A stretch of DNA of 64,000 nucleotides from Siphonodentalium dalli (lineage: Eukaryota > Mollusca > Scaphopoda > Gadilida > Siphonodentaliidae), in the NCBI GenBank assembly GCA_032622095.1, contig CP136062.1, forward strand, positions 132,945,282 through 133,009,281, written 5' to 3'. Position 1 is the first letter of the stretch. Every line of letters begins with the position of its first letter. Below, in pieces: positions 36,071 to 46,599 of this stretch. The notes under the pieces were generated by a model, which worked only from the letters and a program-made list of their open reading frames with translations, was not told the origin of the DNA and made no database searches. Position numbers and translations under genes: made by a program.

Positions 36071-37246
36071 CAGGATAGGAACATAGGAATATTATTACTA
36101 TTATTTTCATTTTTTTTTTCATTTTAGTCAAAATATAAATCAAAACCTCACAAAGTTCTTACTGAAATAGTTCTTTCACATCACCTGAATCAGTGAAAAC
36201 AATACAAAGGTCATGAAAATAATTTTTGCACATGTGTTAAATCATCATTTCAATTTTTTTGGGAGAACATGTCAATTTCAAGATAAAAATTCACTTCTAA
36301 TAGATATACAAAGTTCCATGATTCTAGCATAAAAGAAATGGTGACATGTCAGTGTTCAGTTTAATAGGTCATAAAAAAAATTATCAGGGTAGGAGGCTCA
36401 AACATGGGTATTGGGCAGTAAACATGTACAAGTAATTGTATAAACAGGTATTGCGGTATACTTGTATACAGTAGATGTACTAGTAGGTACTAGTAGGTTT
36501 AGCAGAAACACAGATAATCTTTCTGTAGGCCTCATGTTAGTCCCAGTTTCCTTCAACATAAACCATCTAGTGAAATTGTTTGGGATAATGCGGATTTACA
36601 GCGAAGCCCCGTGTGTACTAGTATGTCTTTCAATAGAAGACTTTACGCCCAGACCCAGTGAAGTAATTTTTTGTCAGTTTTAATAAATTTTACCCTACAA
36701 ATACATGGTGCTCTATAGTATATCAGAAAGAGTACATCTTAATCATAATGATGTACCTGTATTATAATATAACTTTTACGTTAAATTGTGCATAGAATTA
36801 GCAGTAATCTCGTATTTATGTAAATGTGATAAAATATATTTTTCGCACTGGTACACTAAATTTAGTACTACTTTCAGTTGGCAACTCTTGTGGAGTTCAG
36901 AACAAATATAATATTTTCTATGGAATAAGCCGGTTTACAGTACTTAAGGATTGTAACATGCATTGGGGATTTTCAGTAATGATTAGTTACATGCATTGGG
37001 GATTGTAGGTGAGTGGATCAACAACGCTAAACCCCGATATAAAAAGAGATATATACGGGGTTTTCAACATAAAACAGAATTATCCCAACCAATTTCACTA
37101 GCTGGTTTACGTCGAAGGCAACTTGGTCTAGCCGTCAAAGGCAACTTGGTCTAGCCTCATGTGTACTAAAAGAGGGCCTACCGGTATCTCTTTCCGGAGT
37201 ATAAAATAATAGAAGATATGACTGGAAACACTTCTATCAATCAATA
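36071..37246. other. Intergenic, no gene recognised
   Basis: No gene is recognised. Short tandem duplications include 'gcaacttggtctagccgtcaaaggcaacttggtctagcc' (about 37120-37157, about 20-bp unit) and 'acatgcattggggatt' repeated near 36957 and 36989. Confidence 0.45.
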
Positions 37247-37252
37247 TTTATT
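37247..37252 (-). terminator. Candidate polyadenylation signal of the ASB-like gene
   Basis: TTTATT here reads AATAAA on the minus strand, about 235 bases past the stop codon of the 37486-38502 gene. Placement is reasonable, but the region is AT-rich and the hexamer is expected by chance. Confidence 0.4.
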
Positions 37253-37485
37253 TATATTTATATTTTCTTATATATTAAATGCGATAACCAATTTTTTTAT
37301 ACTATTTTTAGATTTTTTTTATGTTGGCGATAATCAATTGGGAATTCAAAATAAAATTAATATTAATTGATAGAGGCATTTCCGGACAGGGATCTTCAAT
37401 TCATATCTATTATTTTGTCTGAAGAAAACTATAAAAAAAAACTTGTTATAGGAATTAAGAGACCATCTTTAATGGCAAACAAACA

Positions 37486-38502
37486 TCACTTCAAAAGCAA
37501 ATAATTTTTCAAAATGGTGGGCAAAGGCAAATCGTCTGTATGCTTAACAAAATTTTTACCATTAAAAGAGTCAGTAATGAAAAACCTAATTGTTCTCCGG
37601 CATTGTTGCTTGAGTGATAGTGGCTCGCAGGTGAAAGAGTCCAGAATAGCGAATGTAGGTCTGTCTGCACAGTTATTGACAGCCAAAGCGGCTCTTGCTC
37701 TTGAGATTTCACAATTTGAAGCACCAGCTGCTAATATAAGCTTAAGGATTTCCATATTTCCATGTTTTCCAGCCCAGAATAACGGTGAGTTGTCATTAAT
37801 GTAGATAGGTAACTGTGGACCTTTGAGATTACTTCCATGAATAATCAACAGTTTAAGAACCATTGCACTGGATCTGTACATCAGGGCCGTGAGGAGAGGG
37901 GTGTAGTTATATCTGTCAGTTTTGTTGACACTAGCACCATTTTGAATGAGATATTCCACTAAGTTGGGCATTTCTTGTCTTGCCGCCATCCATAATGCAG
38001 TATGTCCGAAATTGTCCACCGAATCTATATCTGCGCCGCAATCAACTAAATTTATCACACCTTCAACAAAATGCATTCTGCATGCTGTGACGATAGGAGG
38101 TTCAATTCTATTTAAATGGTCTTTACTGCATTTGTTCAAATCAATGTTCCCATTCTTCTCTTGATGTCGCATAAGCATATGAAACACCTCAAAGTTTCTT
38201 TTGTATAAAGAAAGTGACAAGACTGTTGATCCCTTAACTGACAGGTTTGCGTCCAAATCTGGATATGATAGCAGAATATTCCGCACAGCACTCACACAAT
38301 TTGAAATCACAGCCATGTACAGATCATACACAAGTGAAGACTGTGTGTAATCATTGCAAGCACGGAATGGTGTTATGTTTGGGTGTTTATTTCCAGTCAT
38401 AACGAGATTTTCTGGAGACTGTATATGTTTTGTTTCTGGGCAGGAAGTAGCGATCATTTCCTGACTGGTACTATGATACAGGAGACAAGAGAGTAAATCC
38501 AT
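37486..38502 (-). CDS. Ankyrin-repeat and SOCS-box (ASB-like) protein
   Basis: An uninterrupted 338-residue frame. Ankyrin-type repeats fill roughly residues 58-270. The clearest are GHTALWMAARQEMPNLVEYL (about 166-185, followed by IQNGAS) and SPLFWAGKHGNMEILKLI (about 239-256, followed by LAAGAS). The C-terminus is a SOCS box: PLSLKQQCRRTIRFFI at about 294-309, then LPLPTILKNYLLL at about 325-337. ASB proteins of this layout act as substrate receptors of Cullin5-ElonginB/C ubiquitin ligases. The BC-box-like leucine/cysteine (SLKQQC) and Cul5-box-like LPLP motif are visible. An in-frame TGA lies nine bases upstream of the ATG (38509-38511), which supports this start. 'catcaatctcag' just upstream could be an acceptor after a 5' UTR intron. 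The substrate and the exact ASB paralogue cannot be told. Confidence 0.88.
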   Translation of the reverse strand: MDLLSCLLYHSTSQEMIATSCPETKHIQSPENLVMTGNKHPNITPFRACNDYTQSSLVYDLYMAVISNCVSAVRNILLSYPDLDANLSVKGSTVLSLSLYKRNFEVFHMLMRHQEKNGNIDLNKCSKDHLNRIEPPIVTACRMHFVEGVINLVDCGADIDSVDNFGHTALWMAARQEMPNLVEYLIQNGASVNKTDRYNYTPLLTALMYRSSAMVLKLLIIHGSNLKGPQLPIYINDNSPLFWAGKHGNMEILKLILAAGASNCEISRARAALAVNNCADRPTFAILDSFTCEPLSLKQQCRRTIRFFITDSFNGKNFVKHTDDLPLPTILKNYLLLK

Positions 38503-39199
38503 AACAATTCAACTGAGATTGATGAAGAGTTAATTATCATATCAGTCTGTGTCATGCACAACTAAAGTAATTTTTAGATAAGTTCTTTATGCAGTGCACC
38601 AAAGTCAAACCAACACCACAAATGCAGAAAATGCTGGTACATGTACATCTACATAAATGTAGCCTTGGCACTGTAAATAGCTATCTTCTAAGGATTCTCC
38701 AAGAACAAGAAGAGAAATATCATTTATTCCATATGAAAGAGTCCAGATCCTAGAACTACATATAGCAGCATAGCTCTGTGGCTGGGTGTATTTGAAAATT
38801 AATACATATGCAACATCTCTTATTCACTACTGACTCTGGTATCAATTAATCAATCTGAATGCTTAGCAAAGCCCATCTGGCCACACGGGTGCACGTGCTG
38901 TGGATAACGCATTCGCATGTTAACATATGCAGTAGCCGGTAGGCATCCCATTAATTTGTTATCCCTGTCGGAATGATAATCTGTTGCAGACTGCAGCAAA
39001 CTGTCACCAGACACTACTCAACGGCGAGTCTTTCAGTGCGATGATAAGCACTAGTCTTTGCAAAGTATCATATAAATGATTTTCACAAAAATCAATTAAC
39101 CTCCTTTGAACAGATTCGGAGAACAATTTCCTGGCATTATTAGTCCAGAAAATATCATTAGAACTTGAATGTAAAGCAGTACAAATCACGAAAATTGAT
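38503..39199 (-). other. Presumed 5' UTR/intron region of the ASB-like gene
   Basis: No coding exon must lie here, because the ASB-like frame has an in-frame stop just before its ATG. A minus-strand ORF at 39004-39189 (61 residues, from MICTALHSSSNDIF) is in a position to be a 5' UTR exon or a separate small exon. A weak donor (gtctg|gtgaca) lies near its end. I do not recognise the peptide. Confidence 0.35.
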
Positions 39200-39320
39200 T
39201 CATGTTTACGTCAATCCCGAACGGAAATACGGTTAACATCAGGAAGTTGCAACATTTCCACGCGCTGATTGGTCAAAAATAACGCGCACCTGCTGTCTGC
39301 TACAATGTCGAGTTGTTTGC
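39200..39320 (-). promoter_or_regulatory. Candidate promoter of the ASB-like gene
   Basis: A CpG-containing patch in AT-rich surroundings holds an inverted CCAAT (attgg at 39268-39272, hence CCAAT on the minus strand), a CRE-like 'ttacgtca' (about 39205) and GGAA cores. It lies about 700 bases upstream of the ATG. A 22-bp direct repeat ('gctacaatgtcg(a/t)(g/a)ttgtttgc', about 39299-39343) follows. This is motif evidence only. Confidence 0.35.
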
Positions 39321-39649
39321 TGCTACAATGTCGTATTGTTTGCAACACTTTTACTACAGTGTATACTGAGCGTGTATCCCTTTGGAAAACTTGAAACCAA
39401 AAACAAGCAAGCGCATGATATACAGGCTGGAAAAATCAATGGCGTTTGCTTCCAACAATTTAAAATTATAATTAATTTATTGAGGTTTGACATCTGTTGA
39501 TTCAGCAGACGACATGGCTTACAGAAGAATGAAAACAATTTACACCCATCATAAGTATAGGGACCACTATGGAAATAGGAGGGATGTTTTGGTCCTTCTT
39601 TCGTTGTTATCACTGGGAATGATATATTTAATTATAGAGGCTGACCAGG

Positions 39650-39805
39650 ATTAGTAATAAAATTTATTAATATTAATACCACCGACTAACCATCTTAAAA
39701 ACTTTTTTCAATTTGTATACATGTGACAACTTCTGTATTTATAATTGCATAGATTTGTATCATTACCAATAAATAAACTAATCTAATCTAATCTAATCTA
39801 ATCTA
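39650..39805 (+). repeat. Possible retroposon 3' tail ending in (CTAAT)n
   Basis: The stretch ends 'aataaataaactaatctaatctaatctaatctaat', five copies of a pentamer after an AATAAA. This resembles the short tandem tails of non-LTR retroposons. No upstream reverse transcriptase is visible, so it may be only a microsatellite. Confidence 0.35.
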
Positions 39806-40727
39806 ATCCACAATACCAATGGATGATTTTGTGGATTTTCACTATGCCTGTGACATATTTTATACCAACACATAATTTGGACATAAAGATTAAAATAACA
39901 GTAAGAAATTTAATACTTGTTTATTTCAAAATGTACTTTAAATGTAAGGAATTGACATTATAATTCTTATTAAATTAAATTTGATAGGACCCCCATATGA
40001 TCTATAATTCATTATTTCATATTACATTTAAGGGCCCTATAAGAGCTCTCTAGGAATTTCACACCATGGAGACATTGGGCTTTGATCAATCTAATCTCTT
40101 ATTTTGACAGCACTATATAAAAACACCACTTCCTTTATGGAAATTATTCTTCAAAACTAGAATCAGGAAAACATAATAATGTGAAACCAGCCTTAGATAT
40201 TCCAACCTCAAATACCAGTCGACGTAAACATCTCCGTAATAATTATAATATTACTCAGATGAATTTATATGATATACAGATGAATTTATATGATATACTG
40301 AGTCGAAATTTATGTCGACTGCTCAAATACCTGATACACATGTACCAGCAATCCTCAGTAGTTTTGTATTTTTGTGGATCCCCATCATTTCAGGATCTAA
40401 CTTATATGGCATTCCTAGCTTTATAACACATCAGCAACACAACAGAAGAAACCACAACAGAATTGCAACAAATTAAAAAAGATATTTGTGTACACTTATG
40501 TACTTGTGTAACCTTGTGTTATGATCCATAAATTCATTATCATTCTATAAATATGAGATGGTACCAACAAGCTCTTAGCTAAGATACTGCCAAATATATT
40601 CTTATTTATTAATAACAAACCAAAGCCGGACACTTTTTGTGGTATATAGACTATATCTGATTTTGTGACATCACCAATTATTATCTAATAGATGCTGCTG
40701 TTTTGAATTTTGAACTACCACAGTCTA
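39806..40727. other. Intergenic, no gene recognised
   Basis: AT-rich. A 21-bp direct duplication ('gatgaatttatatgatatac') occurs at about 40259-40299. The 81-residue ORF over it is not credible. Confidence 0.45.
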
Positions 40728-40902
40728 CACCCTGCAGGGTAGTCCAAAAAATTAGACTTTCGGATTAAGAGGAATTTTAATATTTGGACATTTACGAACC
40801 TCTTAACCCTTATAAGGATTAAGATAATCGTAAATGTCCAAATATTAAAATATATCTTAATCCGATTAGTCTAATTTGTTGGACTACTAGTACTGCAGGG
40901 TG
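40728..40902. repeat. 175-bp palindromic MITE-like element
   Basis: Ends CACCCTGCAG and CTGCAGGGTG are inverted. Arms continue TAGTCCAA, AAATTAGACT, CGGATTAAGA and 'aatatttggacatttacga', with a short loop near 40805-40815. It folds nearly end to end. No clear target duplication was found. Confidence 0.75.
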
Positions 40903-42116
40903 AGTGAAAAGTGATCGAAATTTGTAATACATGTATGAAATATAATTTAATAGATAATTACATGTACGGTAGCTCGTTTTGGATGTGTGCCTGACCTTCG
41001 ACCCTACGAGGCTAAAACTGATAGCAGGCTTTCCGCTAGTAGGGCAGGGGGTCCCTTTAAGGGTCCAATTCCCCCAGCCAATTTTTCCCCTTCTGTCATA
41101 CAACAGGACATATTCCATATGTATAAACTATAAAGGTATAAAGATGTTTACTTCTCAATTTTGTTGGGACAGTACTAAGAAATTTAAATAGTTGACAACT
41201 TTATTTGATTTCTAGCGAGAATACACACTCGGACCGATTTAACACTAAAAGTTGGATGTTTGTAGGCTGGAGCTAACATTCAACTGTTCCATTTAGAATA
41301 TAGAGTACACTTTATTTAGTATTTACTGAAATGCTCCGGATTCTGAATGAGCACACCCGGCTCTGAACGTTGCACACTAGCTCCAACCTGCAGGCGCAGT
41401 TAGATGAACTGAGGAAGTGATAGAACCCGACATCGCTAGAACACATGCTTTGGAGTCCTCGCATATATAAGAGAATGCATTGGCCTAAAAAAAATCTTTT
41501 TTTACCATTTTTTCTTACATTCTTTAACAATTTTATAATTTTTAATGTGTTAAGCCAATGCATTCTCTTATATATGCGAGGCGACCTATGGTCGACTCGC
41601 ATATATAAGAGAATGCATTGGCACAGGGCCCTTCTGTTGGGTAAAGGGTTAACTGTTGAACAACGCAAGCTAGGCCTTCACCACCGGTGATCTATAACCT
41701 GGCAATTAATTTTTATCAAATAAATTTTCTAGGTTTTAAAGTTATTGCGGTTGATAGCATAGTAACTTGGGTAGAAAATGGATGCAAAACAATCAGCAAA
41801 TATACTCTCTGATTCTTTTATTGGCCGATACAACAAAAGTAGGTCCACTAGTGTTTCCACGACATTGAAACATTGACTGCATTTTCCCCTCGGCGGATAC
41901 AGGACCCGTTCCCCAAAACCTGGCGGAAAGCCTGCTGATAGTCACCAAACTATTTAGTAGTAATTTGTGTTTGTTTAGTCTAACTTTAGATAAACTTATA
42001 ATACTAGTAGGTCAATGGAACCCATTAGGCGCTAATACTGATTGAACAGAATCAGGTAGTAGCGCCATAGGGTCTAGCCAACCTGCTGAATATCAGAATC
42101 ACAGGCCTTCTCAACT
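40903..42116. repeat. Mosaic of inverted repeats, no gene
   Basis: 'ctgatagcaggctttccgc' at about 41019 recurs inverted at about 41925-41943. 'tcctcgcatatataagagaa' (41456) is followed by its inverse at 41548-41581 and a third copy at 41595-41626. The last one ends in 'ggcacagggcccttctgttgggtaaagggttaa', the end of a piggyBac-like MITE related to 34466-34707. ORFs here contain translated palindromes. Confidence 0.65.
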
Positions 42117-42225
42117 GTGAGTGATAAATAATTAAAATATTTTTTTATTAATATTTACCTATAAGTATAGATCTACTTATAGGTAAATATTAATAAAATT
42201 TCTATTTTAATTATTTATCACTCAC
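42117..42225. repeat. Palindrome P1, arms ~50 bp, centre AGATCT
   Basis: GTGAGTGATAAATAATT at the left mirrors AATTATTTATCACTCAC at the right. The arms meet at 'ctataagtatagatctacttatag' with a few mismatches near the poly-T. It is nearly loop-free. Confidence 0.85.
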
Positions 42226-42751
42226 TGTTTAGAAGTAGCAACCTCACTTCCACAGTTTCATTTCCAGTGCCTATCTGGACACATGTTAAATCGCAATGTT
42301 TATTCTATTGTAAACTCACTTTATACCAGGATTATTTCCTTTTTCCTACTATATATGACAACTTACTCTTATTCTATTTACTTTTCTAAGTATTTTTATA
42401 CTCCATTTGTTCATATTTATTTGCATCTTCCTGAAATAGTGGTTTAAAATTGTTTTATATCACCTAATTTTGCTGGTGAAAAAAGTGGCAGAAAACAGAG
42501 GCGAGACAAAGTGCTTACTATTTTTTTTAGATTGTATGGGCACTGATTTTAGTAATGGCTAAGAAATTTGGGCTCTTCTTGCTCCCCCAACGAAGCCCAA
42601 ACCGTACAGACATTTTATTTCAAAGCCCGAACTTAAAAAATTTGCTTTCACATATGCTTGTAGTTGTAGTTATCTCCCCCTCTGTGAAAACATAAATATC
42701 TAAACAATCACATGTACTTTTCCAAAAACCTTTGAGGTTGCTATTAGAAGG

Positions 42752-42925
42752 CCTGTGATCAGAATCACAGAAGTTGGAATCACTTACTTTTATGCCACTT
42801 TTAGAGATTATCCAGGGGAGTTATAGTTTTATCATTTTTTGCATATAATTCCCATGGATAATCTCTAAAAGTGGCATAAAATTAAAAGTCAGTGATTCCA
42901 ACTTCTGTGAGTGTGATCAGACAGG
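42752..42925. repeat. Palindrome P2, arms ~65-70 bp
   Basis: 'tcacagaagttggaatcac' and 'cttttatgccacttttagag' at the left mirror 'ctctaaaagtggcataaaa' and 'gtgattccaacttctgtga' at the right, around a ~30-base loop. 'atcagaatcacaggccttct' near 42092 is also inverted just upstream (42743-42768), which links P1 and P2. Confidence 0.83.
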
Positions 42926-43079
42926 TCAGGGAGAACCCAAAATCGATGTACTAAACCTCGATTTGTGTAAACAACCTCGATCGAGGTTCTTCGAGAACAT
43001 GTGACCACTGGTGATATAGTGTGTAGTATTTTATCTTACACCTACCCCGCTGGACAAAACAAGTGTCCACTGCCACCGC

Positions 43080-43340
43080 GGTGTACTTGCCGTTCGGCCG
43101 CGGTGTCACTTTGTGTAACCGCGGTCAAACGGCAAGTACACCGCGGCCGAACGGCAAGTACACCGCAGCCGAACGGCAAGTACACCGCGGCCGAACGGCA
43201 AGTACACACTGGCTGAACTGCAACTACACCGCGGCCGAACGGCAACTACACCGCAGCCGAACGGCAACTACACCGCAGCCGAACTGCAGTCAGCCGGTGG
43301 AGCCGCGGTGTAGTTGCAGTTCGACCGCGGTGGCAACGCA
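43080..43340. repeat. CpG-rich 22-bp minisatellite in the loop of P3
   Basis: About eight units of CGGCAAGTACACCGCGGCCGAA, with variants AACTACACCGCAGCCGAA, preceded by an inverted unit (cggtgtacttgccgttcgg). GC content is far above the window average. The repeat opens frames on both strands (43001-43416) that are low-complexity artefacts. Confidence 0.88.
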
Positions 43341-43392
43341 AACCGCACCGCGGTTAAGTGGACACTTGTTTTGTCCAGCGCCGGCAGCGGGG

Positions 43393-43482
43393 TATGGGAG
43401 GCCAAATTCACATTAAATAATTAATTGTGCTTGATTGCACTCAAGCACAATTAATTATTAAATGTGAATTAGGCCTCCCATA
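43393..43482. repeat. Palindrome P4, arms ~42 bp, 6-base loop
   Basis: TATGGGAGGCC, AATTCACATT and AATTAATTGTGCTTGA at the left are mirrored after 'ttgcac' by TCAAGCACAATTAATT, AATGTGAATT and GGCCTCCCATA. Confidence 0.88.
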
Positions 43483-43819
43483 GGCATAGGTGTAAACTGT
43501 AATATGAAACACTGTGAAATACTCCACACTAACGTAGCCTATAGACTATAGTATAGATATCACTTACACTAATTACTTCCATTAGTATCATATTCATAAT
43601 TGGTAAATTAGAGTGTTTCCCCTTATATTATGGGTGTATGTTTTGACCAGTGGTCACATGGTCTCGAAGAACCTCGATCGAGGTTTTTAACACAAATCGA
43701 GGTTTAGTACATCGATTTTGGGTTCTCCCTGACCTGTCACCTGGTCACTGTCAGAATAATGAATTTGTTTAATATTTTGAAAGTAGAAGACTAAGAACAG
43801 CTGAAGAACTAAAGAAGTA

Positions 43820-44002
43820 CTAGAAGTAGAACCTTTCTGCGTTTCTTTTTTCGTTGTCAATATCTAGATCAATCCTCAGGTTAGTCAGGTACTCGTCTAC
43901 ACTATCAGCGTGTTCACATGATGCTGTTCTATCTTTTACATTTGATATCAAAAGTTTCCAGTCTAATATTTCAGAATTTCTCACTTCCATGGAGGCCGCC
44001 AT
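43820..44002 (-). CDS. Candidate first coding exon of an unidentified gene
   Basis: A 60-residue frame starts MAASMEVRNSEILDWKLL and ends RNAERFYF before a TAG. The start sits in aagATGGCGGCC, the YY1-type context found at the initiation codon of many animal housekeeping genes. It is not in a repeat I can identify. A GT after CATGGAA (gtgaga) or a weaker one near the end could be a splice donor, in which case the true exon is shorter. No following exon was recognised at lower coordinates, where palindromes begin at 43736. I do not recognise the peptide. It may be a chance ORF over a promoter. Confidence 0.3.
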   Translation of the reverse strand: MAASMEVRNSEILDWKLLISNVKDRTASCEHADSVDEYLTNLRIDLDIDNEKRNAERFYF

Positions 44003-44224
44003 CTTTCTGTTCAGCAGTAACGACGAAGTGAGGATAAACAAAACTCCACTCCACTTTGCACTCTGACCTCTTGAGATGCAAAGGTCAAACATACAACCGA
44101 TGTACGTCGATCGTTTCGGCGACTTCGTTGAAATCACATAAAAGTAGGTGATTCTAACGTCGGGTGACTATATCTGCCAGTAATATTCGCCGTTCCTCGC
44201 AGCATACAACAAGCAACATAAATT

Positions 44225-44700
44225 GGATACAGGTCCATACTATGTTGTTGCTGTCAGGTGCACCCATAACTGGCCATAAGGCCATAACAGAATATATGGC
44301 CGGGTGCACAATGTCGACATCCGGATTGATCGAACACTAGTCGTTAGGCCGTCCGTAGATGCATGCATGGATGCATGGTGGGATAACTAAAAAAAAATTA
44401 TATATATCCGATCAGGACCAAATTTTGTATAATTATCTGTTGCTCAGCCCACAAATACAGATCGAGTTCGAATGTGAGTTTGATCCGATTGTTTTAACGT
44501 AGATATATGGTCATGTTTCGACTTATTTACGCATGCTGCGATAACTGAAGCATGTTTTTATCCAATCAAAAATAAATTTGGAATGTGAGTTTCTCTGCCC
44601 ACAATACAAATCGAGTTCGAATATGGCTTTGATCCAATGTTTTTTTAAAGAGAAATTATAGCCCCTTTTCGACTTAAGATTCACCCAAAATTGAGGTTTC
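44225..44700 (-). repeat. Dispersed repeat, family A, inverted copy
   Basis: Read on the minus strand it gives the family A units ('atcggatcaaactcacattc', 'gatctgtatttgtgggctga'), the GGACGGCC tail and 'ggatgtcgacattgtgcaccc'. The terminal hairpin at about 44258-44312 pairs GTGCACCC with GGGTGCAC. Confidence 0.7.
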
Positions 44701-45121
44701 CCGATGACAGCAGTTACATGCTACCCATTGTTACCCTCTGTGAGATGTAAAGCGAATGTTATCTCCTGGATCGAGATTAAGTAAGCTATTTTAGCTATCA
44801 TATATTATAAGCTGCAGCACACGACCATCTGCTGTAGTGCCAATACATACATTAATTAATTAAGTCTGTCAGCATCCATATCTGCTGTGTATGTTTATTC
44901 CCAAACTTTTGAAATGTTATTGTTGTAACTATGAAACATTTAGGTGGAAGACCTGAGTATAGTCCCATCATATGATGTCTTTGAAAATTATTAACCTTGT
45001 CCACACATATGGTCTTGTGATATTTTTCAATTCATCATCTTCCTATTCCAGGTTGGTGATCCACCTTTCACACAAATGGATTTTGTGATTAAAATTAACC
45101 CATTCCATTGGCACATGCTAT
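44701..45121. other. Intergenic, no gene recognised
   Basis: No gene is recognised. Confidence 0.4.
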
Positions 45122-45315
45122 CTGATATAACAAAATCGTTGTCTGTCAGATTTTGGTGTGCTTTGGTATGGGAAAGACCAGCATGGGTAAATGGATATTC
45201 ACGTCATCATGCATGGTTTTTTTTCCAACTGTCCATATGAACGTCCTTGCATTATAGTTATAAATGAGCATTGCTTGTCAGATTACGGGTCATTCTTTGA
45301 TATTCTTATAAACTA
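45122..45315 (+). repeat. Dispersed repeat X, copy 1
   Basis: 'aaatcgttgtctg(t/c)cagattttgg', 'gggaaagaccagcatgggt' and 'gagcattgcttgtcagatta' match 52302-52526. Each copy ends at '(a/g)taaacta', next to a different palindromic element. Confidence 0.75.
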
Positions 45316-45327
45316 TTCCGTGGTGGG

Positions 45328-45465
45328 GGCAATGAAACATTGTGATCACGAACACAAAATTGGTCATATCACTAAAATTAAGTACTATATATAGTACCTA
45401 TGTATAAGTACTTTTAGTGTTATGACCAATTTGGTGTTGGTACTTTGATCACAATGTCATTTCAA
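45328..45465. repeat. Palindromic element, arms ~60 bp
   Basis: 'acattgtgatcacgaacac', 'aaaattggtcata' and 'cactaaaattaagtact' are mirrored by 'agtacttttagtgttatga', 'ccaatttggtgttggtac' and 'tttgatcacaatgt', around 'atatatagtacctatgtat'. Confidence 0.78.
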
Positions 45466-46599
45466 ACTCTTTTGGTATGGTGACAGACCACTAGACCAGC
45501 ATGGGGGAAGCCTTGATATCCGCATATCGTGGGTCAATTACACCAAAGTTATGCTGAATTGATCATTGTCACATGTTTTCGTGCCAAAAGAAGCCCAGGA
45601 TCTCACAATTAATGTGCAAAAAGTCACCCAGCATCTCTAAGTCGATTCAAGGATAGAGAATCAGTCAAACTTAATCAATTTCCGTTGAAATTCCACTCCA
45701 ATAAAAAACAATTACTTATCTATATATCTACATTAAAGCCAATTTAGTGTTTGTCTGTGTGTTTATCTGTCATGATTTTGGCGAGTTTAAAAATATAGTA
45801 TCACATATATATGCCCAAATTATTTTGGCCATTATATACCTGAGGCATATCTTAGAATACGACACACACAATTCCAGGGTAATTGGTATATAATCTGTTT
45901 CCAAAGGCGATATTGTTACCATTATAATGCCCTACCTTCTCTAAAGACGAATGTGGTTTCAGCGGCGTCCTTCATAAATTCCGGACAAACTCTGCACACC
46001 GTTTAAAGAGACATAATTATATGAGCAAAAAAAATAAAATAGTAATACAATTCTTGCAAAAAGAAGTCGCCCAACGCGACAATAAAGGCTACCCAAACAA
46101 CCCCATATAGAAACTGTTCAAATATAACAGACGATCGTCGCTTCTGTCATGGATTGCGTCGTCTTCTTCATCGTCGTCGGCATTGTCTGTGGGTTTTGCG
46201 ATGTGAGCGGAGATCAACAATGGTTGTAACAAGACAGTCAAAGACTGTGGGGTCGCTCACCAGACTGCAAAGGCGGATAAGACTGGGACTCTGGAGACCA
46301 TAACAGTCAGAACTTTTCATAATCACTTTAAAAGAAGTAGACCTAAACAGCTAGATATGTGGATAGAGAGGCTTCGTGTATGTAGATCGGTGAATACCTA
46401 CTTTTAAATTACCAACTGTACACTACTGATCACCCCCTCCCCCAGCTCATGTCCCCTCCCGACTGAGCTCCAGACTCCCAAGTCTTAGGTTGGAATTTCA
46501 CAACCGACATCTCAAACTTTCTCAATTGTTGGAAGTGTCCAATCTCACAAGCGCCTTTTTATAAAACTATTTAGATATGTTTGAAGCCCAATTATCCAT
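45466..46599. other. Intergenic, no gene accepted
   Basis: Contains a minus-strand acidic frame at about 46090-46250 with a GAC/GAA-rich run (DNADDDEEDD), probably from a trinucleotide repeat. It also holds a segment at 46285-46350 that resembles 19150-19210 ('ccataacagtcag'). Confidence 0.45.

Larger units (their letters stand above)
42922..43736. repeat. Palindrome P3: 815-bp foldback with nested inner palindromes
   Basis: Outer arms 42922-43010 and 43646-43736 share CAGGTCAGGGAGAACCCAAA, ATCGATGTACTAAACCTCGA and CCTCGATCGAGGTT in inverse order. Inside is a second inverted pair (43046-43084 and 43350-43391, GGACAAAACAAGTGTCCACT), a GC-rich minisatellite between those arms, and palindrome P4 (43393-43482). 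Confidence 0.85.

Noticed and set aside
43001-43416. Three overlapping ORFs with repeated cysteine/arginine-rich peptides
   Set aside because: Low-complexity translations of the 22-bp minisatellite in palindrome P3.
46090-46250. Minus-strand acidic frame with a DDDEEDD run
   Set aside because: A GAC/GAA trinucleotide-like run explains it. Acceptors nearby are ambiguous and no partner exon was found.
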